A stretch of 5,327 bases of DNA from an uncultured Pseudomonadota bacterium (GTDB lineage: Bacteria > Myxococcota > UBA796). The stretch covers positions 1 through 5,327 of the forward strand of contig CAJWHX010000265.1 of the NCBI GenBank assembly GCA_913040875.1, read 5' to 3'. This document shows, one piece after another, positions 1 through 5,327 of this stretch. The position numbers and the translations under genes are program-made. Numbering within the stretch: position 1 is the stretch's first letter; every line of letters starts with the position of its first letter. The notes below the pieces were generated by a model. The model saw only the letters and a program-made list of their open reading frames with translations. It searched no databases and had not been told where the DNA came from.

Positions 1-1
1 T

Positions 2-180
2 GCTTCCGTGCAGCAGCTGGCTCAGATTGCGCAGTGCCATGCCCGCGGTGGCGGTGACAGCAGCTTTGGTGGAGCCTCGCTCATGGAATCGGCAGGGGAA
101 CGCCTTCGCGCGGTCGTCGGCCTTCTCAATCAGGATGCCCGTCACGTCCGCAAAGTACTGCATCACGTTCTCGTCCTCCC
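2..180 (-). CDS. Partial open reading frame of unknown function in a GC-rich end segment
   Basis: The minus strand is open from the left edge up to a TGA at 197-199, which already lies in pyruvate kinase sequence. The readable part contains the run ENVMQYFADVTGILIEKADD, then AKAFP, RFHERGSTKAA and a C-proximal LRNLSQLLHGS. Of the 54 codons from 163 down to 2, 43 end in G or C (80%), which is the pattern expected of real coding DNA in a high-GC genome. The plus-strand frames over the same bases are also open but show no family signature. I do not recognise the protein and assign no function. Both ends are missing: the gene leaves the window on one side and is cut on the other by the join near 170-181. 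Its base composition differs from every other gene here, so it probably comes from a different genome or replicon, or from a chimeric read. Confidence 0.4.
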
Positions 181-185
181 AAACC
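160..185. other. Sequence junction between GC-rich segment and pyk
   Basis: Composition and coding strand both change here. Left of it, 114 of 180 bases are G or C and the best frame is on the minus strand. Right of it, GC drops to 28 of 60 and pyruvate kinase begins in mid-domain on the plus strand. The exact breakpoint cannot be placed because the codons before 181 (Arg-Pro-Pro) could belong to either side. No insertion-sequence ends, target duplications or tRNA sequence are visible at the join. Confidence 0.6.
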
Positions 186-417
186 CATATTTGCGGTCAC
201 TCCATCTAGAATGGTCGCGGATAAACTGCGTTTGGTATGGGGTGTTTATGCGGTGGTGGTACCTCATATGGACTCCACGGAAGAGCTAATTCACGCAGCG
301 GAGGAGGCTTTGAAAAAGGCCGGATATGTCCAATCTGGAGATGAAGTTGTTATCTTAGGAGGTACTGCACCGATTCGTGGGGCTGCAAACCTCATGAAGA
401 TCGAGATCATCGATTGA
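181..417 (+). CDS. pyk: Pyruvate kinase, C-terminal fragment (5' part missing)
   Basis: Pyruvate kinase transfers phosphate from phosphoenolpyruvate to ADP in the last step of glycolysis, in the cytoplasm. Only the end of the C-terminal (allosteric) domain is present. The frame reads KPIFAVTPSRMVADKL, then LVWGVYAVVVPHMDSTEELI, an AAEEALKKAGYVQSGDEVVI stretch, and ends GAANLMKIEIID. These correspond to the family's AVTP, WGV-P, STEELI, AG-V--GD-VVI and TN-LK positions. The catalytic barrel and B domain, roughly 400 residues, are not here. Upstream of about 181 the same frame gives unrelated sequence and a TGA at 55-57. An ATG at 211 would open a 68-codon frame, but this is an internal methionine, not a plausible start. 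Treat the gene as truncated by the join; the product of this fragment alone would not be an active enzyme. The identification is secure, but the reason for truncation is not. Confidence 0.88.
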   Translation, partial: KPIFAVTPSRMVADKLRLVWGVYAVVVPHMDSTEELIHAAEEALKKAGYVQSGDEVVILGGTAPIRGAANLMKIEIID

Positions 418-424
418 GTTTTGT

Positions 425-1150
425 ATGCAACCGTACACAGTTCTAAATCAAAAATCGGTAGGACGATTTATTTTCAGCTGCGAACATGCTGCGAACAATC
501 TCCCGCCAAATATACATAGCTCCGTAGAAGACAAACACTTCTTGCAAACTCACTGGGGCTGGGACATTGGAGCGGAAAACGTCACACGACACTTGATTCA
601 AGCTTTAGACTCACAGGGTATCTTGAGTACATATTCTAGACTGTGGATAGATTTGAACCGCTCATTGACCCGTACAGACCTGATCAGACTTGAGACAGAA
701 GGACACCCTCTCTCCTTCAATCAAAACTTATCTCCTGCAGAGCACGAGCAACGTTTACAAGAGGTCTACAAACCTTTTCACGCAGCCTACAATACGCTTG
801 TGGAAGAACGTTGCCAGCATGACCAACCAGTCATTCTGATTTCCATTCACTCGTTTACCCCCATATGGAATGGTTCTGTACGTACAATGGATATTGGGGT
901 TCTCTTTGATGAATGTGAAGACCTTGGTACAAAACTGGCAGGGCTGCTCAGAGAGGAAGACCTCTTCGTTGAACTCAATTCTCCATACACAGGACGGGGT
1001 GGATTGATGTACTCTGTAGAAGATAAAGGTCGCAGACATCGATGCCCTCACCTAGAACTAGAGATCAATCAAGCCCTCATTTGCACCCCTGAAAGACAAG
1101 CGTTTATTGCAGAAAAGATCAGACGGACTTTGGCTCTCTTAACGCGCTAA
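425..1150 (+). CDS. N-formylglutamate amidohydrolase family protein
   Basis: The family (FGase, PF05013) includes HutG-type enzymes that hydrolyse N-formyl-L-glutamate to glutamate and formate in histidine degradation, alongside many members of unproven substrate. The 241-residue protein shows the family motifs in order: SCEHAANNLP at 18-27, HWGWDIGA at 43-50, YSRLWIDLNRS at 70-80, SIHSFTP at 140-146, IGVLF at 157-161, NSPY at 185-188 and PHLELEINQ at 208-216. The conserved Glu20, His21, His142 and acidic/His C-terminal motif fit the metal-dependent site expected of the family. The protein is cytoplasmic: no signal peptide or membrane span is seen. The start lies 7 bases after the pyk stop with only a weak GAG at 416-418, so translation may be coupled to pyk. 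No other hut genes are adjacent, so the histidine pathway role is unproven. At 241 residues it is slightly short for the family but complete. Confidence 0.9.
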   Translation: MQPYTVLNQKSVGRFIFSCEHAANNLPPNIHSSVEDKHFLQTHWGWDIGAENVTRHLIQALDSQGILSTYSRLWIDLNRSLTRTDLIRLETEGHPLSFNQNLSPAEHEQRLQEVYKPFHAAYNTLVEERCQHDQPVILISIHSFTPIWNGSVRTMDIGVLFDECEDLGTKLAGLLREEDLFVELNSPYTGRGGLMYSVEDKGRRHRCPHLELEINQALICTPERQAFIAEKIRRTLALLTR

Positions 1151-1210
1151 AACGCCATCCTATGGACAATATCGAGTTGTCAATTTCTAGTTAGAAATCT
1201 TATTCAAGTC

Positions 1211-1240
1211 TTGAAAACACAAGTTGCAACACACTATATA
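1211..1240 (+). promoter_or_regulatory. Candidate sigma-70 promoter for the GYF_2/SH3 membrane protein gene
   Basis: TTGAAA at 1211-1216 and TATATA at 1235-1240 are separated by 18 bases, matching four of six consensus positions in the -35 box and five of six in the -10 box. Transcription would begin near 1247, giving a leader of about 28 bases before the ATG at 1275. It lies in the 124-base AT-rich gap after the amidohydrolase gene, which otherwise holds only a weak AT-rich inverted repeat (1183-1198). This is a pattern match only. Confidence 0.5.
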
Positions 1241-1274
1241 GTTAGTACACCCTTCTAAATAGCGCGTTTTACAT

Positions 1275-2264
1275 ATGGTACAATTTCAAATCAATAAGTA
1301 CGACCACATCACTCGTACAACCTATACCACTCAAGCTGCAGACTTCAATGCACTGATGACCATGGCCAAAAATGGAAATCTTGAACCCAGCGACCTTATC
1401 AAACCTCAAGGAAGCAAAGAGTGGTTGTATGCTGGAGAACTCCCAAACATCAAAGACTTGTTGTATGAGCACCCTGTAGAGGAAGTGTCGAAGGTCCCCA
1501 CAATTGTCGGTAGTCTACTTCTCCTCGCATCTTTGGGATTTGGCTATATCGCAGTTCAAAATCAGCAAGCGATTCCTTCTGCTGAGGACTTAGAACTTCT
1601 AGGAAGTAATGGTCTCAAAGAGAATGAGGCTCTTCTCACCAATACAGCAAAGATGTATGGGGACGTTGAAGCCAGACAAACATTGATCACCTTGGATAAA
1701 AATGAAGTGGTTGAGTTGGTCGATAAAGAAGGGACCATGTTTAAGGTCAAATACAACAACAAAGAAGGATGGCTATCGATTGACGATTTGGTGCCTCTCT
1801 ATTTGTTTTCAGACGATAAGGTTCGCGAACAATATCAGGCCCGATTTGATCCCCATCGCAAGATCAACATCTTGAATACCAGTTGGGCACGTCCAGAATA
1901 TGGGTCAGACAAAACGAACATTTCTTTCAAACTGCAGAATCTGTCTCCATATCCAGTCAACAACATTGTGGTCACAGTATCGATTAAAGACAGCAACGGT
2001 GCTGTTCAGCGAAAAGAAATCTTCAATATTAAGGGAACGATTTTAGAGGGTGATACCAGCTCTGTCTACACCGTCAAACCGAAACCGCGCAGTGAAGAGT
2101 CAGCCCTGCTTGTCACCCTATCTGAACTGGAAAAGATGGAAAAGGCAGATTCGAGTGTGAGTGATCGCATCTTAGACTCCATTGAACGAAGTTTTGATAA
2201 AGGAACTGTTGGCTCCATCTCTATGAGAGTGACTCAGGCTAACGCGATTGTAAAAAAGAAGTAG
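1275..2264 (+). CDS. GYF_2-domain, single-span membrane protein with SH3-like domain
   Basis: The 329-residue protein has four parts. Residues about 1-64 resemble the bacterial GYF_2 domain (PF14237): the stretch FNALMTMAKNGNLEPSDLI, then KEWLYAGELPNIKDLL, follows the family's G-(I/L)-xP-D-L-I--G-xEW--A-xLP pattern. Residues 75-94 (VPTIVGSLLLLASLGFGYIA) form one membrane span. Residues about 118-178 look like a bacterial SH3 domain, with VEARQTLITLDKNEVVELVD followed by FKVKYNNKEGWLSIDDLVPL. Residues about 196-285 form a beta-rich domain containing TNISFKLQNLSPYPVNNIVV, like FxLYD or other Ig-like folds. The expected topology is N-terminus in the cytoplasm and the SH3-like part in the periplasm, where it could bind cell wall or protein partners. 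The precise function is unknown. No Shine-Dalgarno sequence precedes the ATG at 1275, but no later start would keep the GYF_2-like region. The gene has its own candidate promoter and ends at a strong hairpin terminator. Confidence 0.85.
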   Translation: MVQFQINKYDHITRTTYTTQAADFNALMTMAKNGNLEPSDLIKPQGSKEWLYAGELPNIKDLLYEHPVEEVSKVPTIVGSLLLLASLGFGYIAVQNQQAIPSAEDLELLGSNGLKENEALLTNTAKMYGDVEARQTLITLDKNEVVELVDKEGTMFKVKYNNKEGWLSIDDLVPLYLFSDDKVREQYQARFDPHRKINILNTSWARPEYGSDKTNISFKLQNLSPYPVNNIVVTVSIKDSNGAVQRKEIFNIKGTILEGDTSSVYTVKPKPRSEESALLVTLSELEKMEKADSSVSDRILDSIERSFDKGTVGSISMRVTQANAIVKKK

Positions 2265-2302
2265 GCGCTTCAAAGATTATAGTGTTCAAATAAACTGGCG
2301 AT

Positions 2303-2316
2303 TGTCTCTAGAGACA
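2303..2316. repeat. Perfect 14-base palindrome TGTCTCTAGAGACA
   Basis: The two halves are exact reverse complements without a spacer. CGAT at 2299-2302 and ATCG at 2320-2323 extend the symmetry by four pairs across a three-base bulge. The element lies between the stop at 2264 and the terminator at 2332. It could be a protein-binding site, or a transcript hairpin, although a perfect palindrome would have to open some central pairs to form a loop. There is no evidence of function. Confidence 0.45.
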
Positions 2317-2331
2317 GCTATCGAACAATAA

Positions 2332-2357
2332 AAAAGGGAGCCACAAGGCTCCCTTTT
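2332..2357. terminator. Bidirectional intrinsic terminator between convergent genes
   Basis: A perfect 11-base stem (AAAAGGGAGCC at 2332-2342, GGCTCCCTTTT at 2347-2357) closes a four-base ACAA loop. On the plus strand the hairpin runs into TTTTCATTTC. On the minus strand it runs into TTTTTTATTG, the better uridine tract. It lies 68 bases after the plus-strand stop at 2264 and 20 bases after the minus-strand stop at 2377, so it can end both convergent transcripts. Confidence 0.92.
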
Positions 2358-2376
2358 CATTTCACTCACAGAGTGT

Positions 2377-3381
2377 TTATTCAGGGTACTCTTTCATCAA
2401 AGAGAGATCCAAGTTTGGATAGTCTTCATACCACCAAGAACTCCCTTGCACATATACTTGACGAGAACCGAAGTTTTCATTCTGATCTGCCAAGTCATAG
2501 TTTGCAGCACCATCTTCTTCAACAGTCAACACTTCACCACAAACTTTAGTTTCAGACTCAACATCAGAAGTAATGACTTCACCAGTTGAAGCATCTACAC
2601 AGCTTTCAGGATCAACAGCAACCATGATGGCGCTTGTCCAGTCATAAGCAACAAAGTTGTAACCCAAATCAGTGTCTGCTGGGTGATTTACAGCAATGTA
2701 CTGAGTATGATAAGAACCTTGCGCATCTGCATCATCCGCCCACCAGTCTGTTGAAGTAAACTCATCAGTCATGTATGTGGACAATGGTCCCATTCCGATA
2801 CCGAAACGCATGCCATCAAAGTCTTCCAATGAGTTTCCTTCTGCAAGTTCTGCACAACGATCAGAGGCAGAATCCAAACGGAAGACCAAAGTGCCTTCGA
2901 AAGACTGCCATAACTCAACATTCTCTAGTCCACCCACTCCAGATGTCCAGTCAAAGTCTTGAGCCAGCAAGTTTGCAGGTGAGTAAGCAAAGTCAGCAAG
3001 TACTGTACAGGTCTCAAAATCTCGTTCTTCATCCGTCGCACCACTTCCCAAAGAGAAGTATTCAACAGAGGCCAATGTAACTGTCACCAAATTAGCGAGT
3101 GCAAAAGGATTTCCTTCATTCTCATTGTTAAGGTCTGGGAAGAGGTATGCGTCCAAAGAACCAGCACCATCGTTTCCAGCTTCATTCCAGATACCTGAGT
3201 ATTCAAAGCCAATCGCAGCCGGCTCTAAAGGCTCATTCTCAACAACCGCTTCACCTGTGTCTTCAGTATCTTCACTGTCGGTGTCTTCAGTTGTGGTTTC
3301 TTCTTCATCAATCTCTTTGTCACCACAGGCTACAAGAGCGAGTGGCAGACCAAGTACAAGCAAACTTTTCCAATCTTGCAT
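2377..3381 (-). CDS. Outer-membrane lipoprotein with acidic stalk, function unknown
   Basis: The 334-residue protein begins MQDWKSLLVLGLPLALVACG, a classic lipoprotein signal peptide with lipobox LVAC and lipidated Cys19. The residue after the cysteine is Gly, not Asp, which fits outer-membrane sorting. Residues about 23-53 are a flexible stalk of Glu, Asp and Thr (for example EEETTTEDTDSEDTEDTG). The remaining 280 residues form a soluble, acidic and aromatic-rich domain with four further cysteines (125, 176, 261, 281), enough for two disulfides. I do not recognise this domain. An ATG four codons upstream (3393) is possible, but the start at 3381 is preferred because GGAGA lies five bases before it and the signal peptide then starts normally. 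The gene has its own near-consensus promoter (3435-3462), diverges from the FadL gene and ends at the bidirectional terminator. Lipoproteins of this build are frequent in Myxococcota. Confidence 0.88.
   Translation of the reverse strand: MQDWKSLLVLGLPLALVACGDKEIDEEETTTEDTDSEDTEDTGEAVVENEPLEPAAIGFEYSGIWNEAGNDGAGSLDAYLFPDLNNENEGNPFALANLVTVTLASVEYFSLGSGATDEERDFETCTVLADFAYSPANLLAQDFDWTSGVGGLENVELWQSFEGTLVFRLDSASDRCAELAEGNSLEDFDGMRFGIGMGPLSTYMTDEFTSTDWWADDADAQGSYHTQYIAVNHPADTDLGYNFVAYDWTSAIMVAVDPESCVDASTGEVITSDVESETKVCGEVLTVEEDGAANYDLADQNENFGSRQVYVQGSSWWYEDYPNLDLSLMKEYPE
3223..3315 (-). repeat. Low-complexity region encoding the acidic Glu/Asp/Thr stalk
   Basis: These bases encode about 31 residues that are mostly Glu, Asp and Thr, with recurring GAAGAC- and ACTGAA-like codon pairs on the minus strand. 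The composition is typical of a flexible tether that holds a lipoprotein domain away from the membrane. Such tracts often vary in length between strains by slippage or recombination. Confidence 0.6.
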
Positions 3382-3386
3382 TGCAT

Positions 3387-3391
3387 TCTCC
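3387..3391 (-). promoter_or_regulatory. Ribosome binding site GGAGA that fixes the lipoprotein start
   Basis: Read on the minus strand, GGAGA lies five bases before the ATG at 3381 and overlaps the alternative upstream ATG at 3391-3393. The spacing is ideal for the downstream ATG, and no comparable site precedes the upstream one, so 3381 is the better start. Confidence 0.7.
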
Positions 3392-3434
3392 ATAATCTAT
3401 TGTTTAAAGGTAAATTGTCGTAATGTGACGTCGT

Positions 3435-3462
3435 ATTGTACTACATGTCGAGAAATTGTCAA
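3435..3462 (-). promoter_or_regulatory. Near-consensus sigma-70 promoter of the lipoprotein gene
   Basis: On the minus strand TTGACA (plus 3457-3462) is a perfect -35 box, followed after 16 bases by TACAAT (plus 3435-3440), five of six for the -10 box. Transcription would start near 3428, giving a leader of about 46 bases before the ATG at 3381. This is the best-matching promoter in the window and suggests substantial constitutive expression. Confidence 0.75.
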
Positions 3463-3472
3463 AGGGTGGGAT

Positions 3473-3501
3473 GTAACATGAAAGTGAACAATGCCTAAAA
3501 T
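3473..3501 (+). promoter_or_regulatory. Candidate promoter of the FadL-type gene, divergent from the lipoprotein promoter
   Basis: GTAACA (3473-3478) and TAAAAT (3496-3501) are 17 bases apart, matching four of six and five of six consensus positions. Transcription would start near 3508, leaving a leader of about 80 bases before the start at 3591. Its -35 box lies only ten bases from the -35 box of the minus-strand promoter. A weaker alternative is TTGAAT (3535-3540) with TACATT (3558-3563), also 17 bases apart, which would give a leader of about 20 bases. Confidence 0.45.
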
Positions 3502-3581
3502 AATTATTGATGGGTAAAGAATTCTTCAAGAGTATTGAATGGAGGATGTATAGCCATTACATTAATTGTATTACTTTATGT

Positions 3582-3585
3582 GAGG
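3582..3585 (+). promoter_or_regulatory. Ribosome binding site GAGG that fixes the FadL-type start
   Basis: GAGG is followed by five bases and the ATG at 3591. The frame is open further upstream (TTG at 3507, ATG at 3510 and 3546), but those starts lack a well-spaced site. Using 3591 puts a hydrophobic signal peptide at the N-terminus. Confidence 0.65.
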
Positions 3586-3590
3586 TGCAC

Positions 3591-5033
3591 ATGCTCTCTT
3601 CTTTACTGGTACAGTTCTTACTTTTCACCAACAGCACTGAAGCCTCCACATATTACATGTCCGATGTTGGGATTAGAGCCATGGGTCGAGGCGGTGCCTT
3701 TGTCGCAGGTGCAGACGATATCTCTGCACAGTGGTACAATCCTTCTGCCCTCACCCGAATTCAAGGAAGCCATTTTCAAATCGACCTGATGGGTGTCAAA
3801 CAGGAAATGTACTTCGATCGCCAAGATTATCCTGGAAATGGACCGAAAGTCGATGGCAATCCAACGGACTTGATTACCGATCCGATTCGAAATGGAGCTT
3901 CTCCGTTGCCCATTCCACACTTTGGCTTCATTCACGACTTTGGAAATCCAGATTTAACGGTCCTACTTGGATTCACAACCCCTTATGCGACAGACATTAG
4001 CTATCCAGAAGGTGGTGCTCAGCGATATTCTCTGGAAGATTCTATCGTTATCCACACCTTTACGGGGCCGGCCGTTGCCTACAAAATCAAACCGTGGCTT
4101 TCAGTCGGTGTTGGTACCAGCTGGAACTACATGATCGTTGGTCAATCGATGCAGGTCGGTCTACAGGTACCATTTGGACCGTGTGACGGGACCACAGAAG
4201 ACCCGCAGTGTGATATCGGTTTTGAGGCGTTCACCAAAGACAACAGAATGTTTACGTGGAATGTCTCCGCAACCGTTGAAAGTATGGATGAGCGATTTGC
4301 CGCCGCCGTGATGTTCCAGCCAAAAATCAAATACGATGCGACAGGCTGGCTCAAGGCAGATTTCAGCAACAACCTCTTCCATACCAATGGAACGATCACT
4401 TCTGAAACAAGTGAAGATGATTACATCACCATAGAGACCTACCTACCCATCATTGTTCGGACAGGGGTTCTCTTTCGTCCCAGAACAGATTTTGAGGTTG
4501 AACTGAGTGCAGTCTATGAAGGCTGGAGCTCAATGCAGTCTCTAGACATAACGAATGTAGATATGACGATTGAAATGATTGAAGCGGTTGGAAACGCAGA
4601 GATTACAGACGACATCTCTCTACCCACCAACTTCAAAGATGCCTACTCGGTTCGTCTAGGCTGGGATTGGGACATCTCTAAGGTCTGGAACATCCGTCAG
4701 GGTTTGATGTTTGAGGCTACAGGACTGAAGCCGGCTTACATGAGTCCCGCGCTAATTGACCGAAACAAAATCGGTATGGGTCTGGGTGCTTCTTGGAGCC
4801 CCACTCCGGGGTGGACGATCGACTCAGCATTGTTTGGAGCGACCATGGGAGAATGGGAAGTCACCAATTCTAAGAATAAACAGATTGCCGTTGCGGTCGA
4901 CCCATTTGGGGACGGCGGTGCGCAAGTCGTTGAAGGCAGAGACGTATCAGACGGACTCTACCGCTCCTCAACCTGGTTGGCCGGATTTTCAGTCACTCGG
5001 CACATTGGACAGAGCGATCGCTGGTCAGACTGA
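3591..5033 (+). CDS. FadL/OMPP1/TodX family outer-membrane channel protein
   Basis: This family forms 14-stranded outer-membrane barrels that import hydrophobic molecules such as long-chain fatty acids or aromatic hydrocarbons; the substrate here cannot be told from sequence. From the preferred start the protein has 480 residues, within the usual range. Residues 1-19 (MLSSLLVQFLLFTNSTEAS) act as a signal peptide, although without the usual Lys or Arg. The mature N-terminus carries the family hallmark GIRAMGRGGAFVAGADDISA at 27-46, followed by QWYNPSALT (NPA in most members), the plug region. Alternating beta strands follow, including LPTNFKDAYSVRLGWDWD at 344-361 and DRNKIGMGLGASW at 390-402. 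Cys198 and Cys207 probably form a disulfide in a surface loop. The last strand, near STWLAGFSVTRHIG, is followed by a short polar tail, where many barrels end in an aromatic residue. The gene diverges from the lipoprotein gene. A longer N-terminus from 3510 would add Lys and Arg residues but is less likely given the ribosome binding site. Confidence 0.88.
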   Translation: MLSSLLVQFLLFTNSTEASTYYMSDVGIRAMGRGGAFVAGADDISAQWYNPSALTRIQGSHFQIDLMGVKQEMYFDRQDYPGNGPKVDGNPTDLITDPIRNGASPLPIPHFGFIHDFGNPDLTVLLGFTTPYATDISYPEGGAQRYSLEDSIVIHTFTGPAVAYKIKPWLSVGVGTSWNYMIVGQSMQVGLQVPFGPCDGTTEDPQCDIGFEAFTKDNRMFTWNVSATVESMDERFAAAVMFQPKIKYDATGWLKADFSNNLFHTNGTITSETSEDDYITIETYLPIIVRTGVLFRPRTDFEVELSAVYEGWSSMQSLDITNVDMTIEMIEAVGNAEITDDISLPTNFKDAYSVRLGWDWDISKVWNIRQGLMFEATGLKPAYMSPALIDRNKIGMGLGASWSPTPGWTIDSALFGATMGEWEVTNSKNKQIAVAVDPFGDGGAQVVEGRDVSDGLYRSSTWLAGFSVTRHIGQSDRWSD

Positions 5034-5040
5034 AAATACC

Positions 5041-5327
5041 TTATTGAATAAAGCCGTTCTCTTTAAAGTACTCACAATCACCTAAGCATACAGGGTCCGT
5101 TTGGGAACCATCGGTATACTGAAGTGGAGTACACATAAATCCATTTGGACATTGCTCTTGAGACGATGATTGATCACAATAGAAGGCGCGGTAGAAGTTG
5201 ATGCACGTTCCTTGTGTTTGACCACCAAATTGAAATGTCGGGTCACTCGTATCATTTGGATAGCAGACCGATCCACCAGAACAGCCCGATTGGTTTCCAC
5301 TAATATCGGTAGTACAAGAGCCCGTCC
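5041..5327 (-). CDS. Cysteine-rich secreted-type protein, C-terminal part (runs off right edge)
   Basis: The minus strand is open from the right edge to a TAA at 5041-5043, giving the last 94 residues of a gene whose start lies outside the window. The sequence contains nine cysteines, with segments such as SGCSGGSVCYPND, GGQTQGTCINFYRAFYCD, QCPNGFMCTPLQY and DPVCLGDCEYFKENGFIQ (the end). The spacing of cysteines with Gly, Pro and Asn between them (CPNGFMC, GTC) resembles disulfide-rich repeats in extracytoplasmic proteins of Myxococcota. A cytoplasmic role is therefore unlikely, and a lipoprotein or secreted protein is inferred. The other open minus-strand frame here (5082-5300) gives a composition without such pattern and is taken as its shadow. 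The stop lies seven bases from the FadL stop, so the two genes converge with no separate terminator visible between them. No function can be assigned. Confidence 0.8.
   Translation of the reverse strand, partial: TGSCTTDISGNQSGCSGGSVCYPNDTSDPTFQFGGQTQGTCINFYRAFYCDQSSSQEQCPNGFMCTPLQYTDGSQTDPVCLGDCEYFKENGFIQ

Noticed and set aside
8..289. Plus-strand 93-codon open frame crossing the junction
   Set aside because: It spans two unrelated segments, and its right part overlaps pyk in another frame. The minus frame has the stronger third-position bias in the GC-rich part.
425..1150. Histidine-utilisation (hut) operon
   Set aside because: Only an N-formylglutamate amidohydrolase family member is present. 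No hutH, hutU, hutI or hutC is seen beside it.
1183..1198. Inverted repeat ATTTCTA/TAGAAAT after the amidohydrolase gene, as a terminator
   Set aside because: The arms are AT-rich with a two-base loop and no uridine tract follows. It is too weak to call a terminator.
2775..3395. Several plus-strand open frames opposite the lipoprotein gene
   Set aside because: They are antisense shadows of a gene with lipobox, ribosome binding site, promoter and terminator. Their translations are Ser- and Gln-rich as expected from reversed acidic codons.
3517..3526. AAGAATTCTT palindrome upstream of the FadL-type gene
   Set aside because: A ten-base AT-rich palindrome is expected by chance in a region this AT-rich, and it is not placed at a promoter element.
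5082..5300. Minus-strand 72-codon open frame starting with GTG
   Set aside because: It lies wholly inside the cysteine-rich frame, which runs to a natural stop at 5041 and has a far more protein-like cysteine pattern.

Overview
The window reads as a stretch of chromosome from a Gram-negative (diderm) bacterium with about 45% GC. It encodes an outer-membrane FadL-type barrel, a lipoprotein with a long acidic stalk, a GYF_2/SH3 membrane protein and a cysteine-rich secreted-type protein. That combination is common in Myxococcota and other former Deltaproteobacteria. The lineage is an inference from gene style, not from a marker gene.

Layout, left to right. Bases 1 to about 180 are markedly GC-richer (114 of 180 by count, 63%) than what follows (28/60 for 181-240, 23/60 for 421-480). 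Their best coding frame is on the minus strand and runs off the left edge. At about 170-181 this joins, in mid-gene, the last 78 codons of a pyruvate kinase on the plus strand. The rest of that gene is absent, so the join is either a chimeric contig end or a real rearrangement. An N-formylglutamate amidohydrolase family gene (425-1150) follows 7 bases after the pyk stop. A likely promoter (1211-1240) then precedes a membrane protein of 329 residues (1275-2264) with a cytoplasmic GYF_2-like domain, one membrane span, an SH3-like domain and a beta-rich C-terminal domain. A strong bidirectional terminator (2332-2357) separates it from a convergent minus-strand lipoprotein gene (2377-3381).

The lipoprotein gene and a plus-strand FadL/OMPP1 outer-membrane protein gene (3591-5033) diverge from a compact intergenic region with facing promoters at 3435-3462 (minus) and 3473-3501 (plus). 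The FadL gene ends 7 bases from the stop of another minus-strand gene (5041 to the right edge). Only the C-terminal 94 residues of that gene are present. They hold nine cysteines and form a coding region easily missed because it has no start codon inside the window.

The genes look like ordinary cell-envelope and metabolic genes sharing a neighbourhood, with no evident single pathway. I found no RNA gene, mobile element, CRISPR array or convincing new system. The points most worth a second look are the chimeric left end, the hidden cysteine-rich gene, and the uncharacterised lipoprotein divergent from the FadL gene. Every stretch without a gene is shorter than 300 bases and is covered by the entries below.
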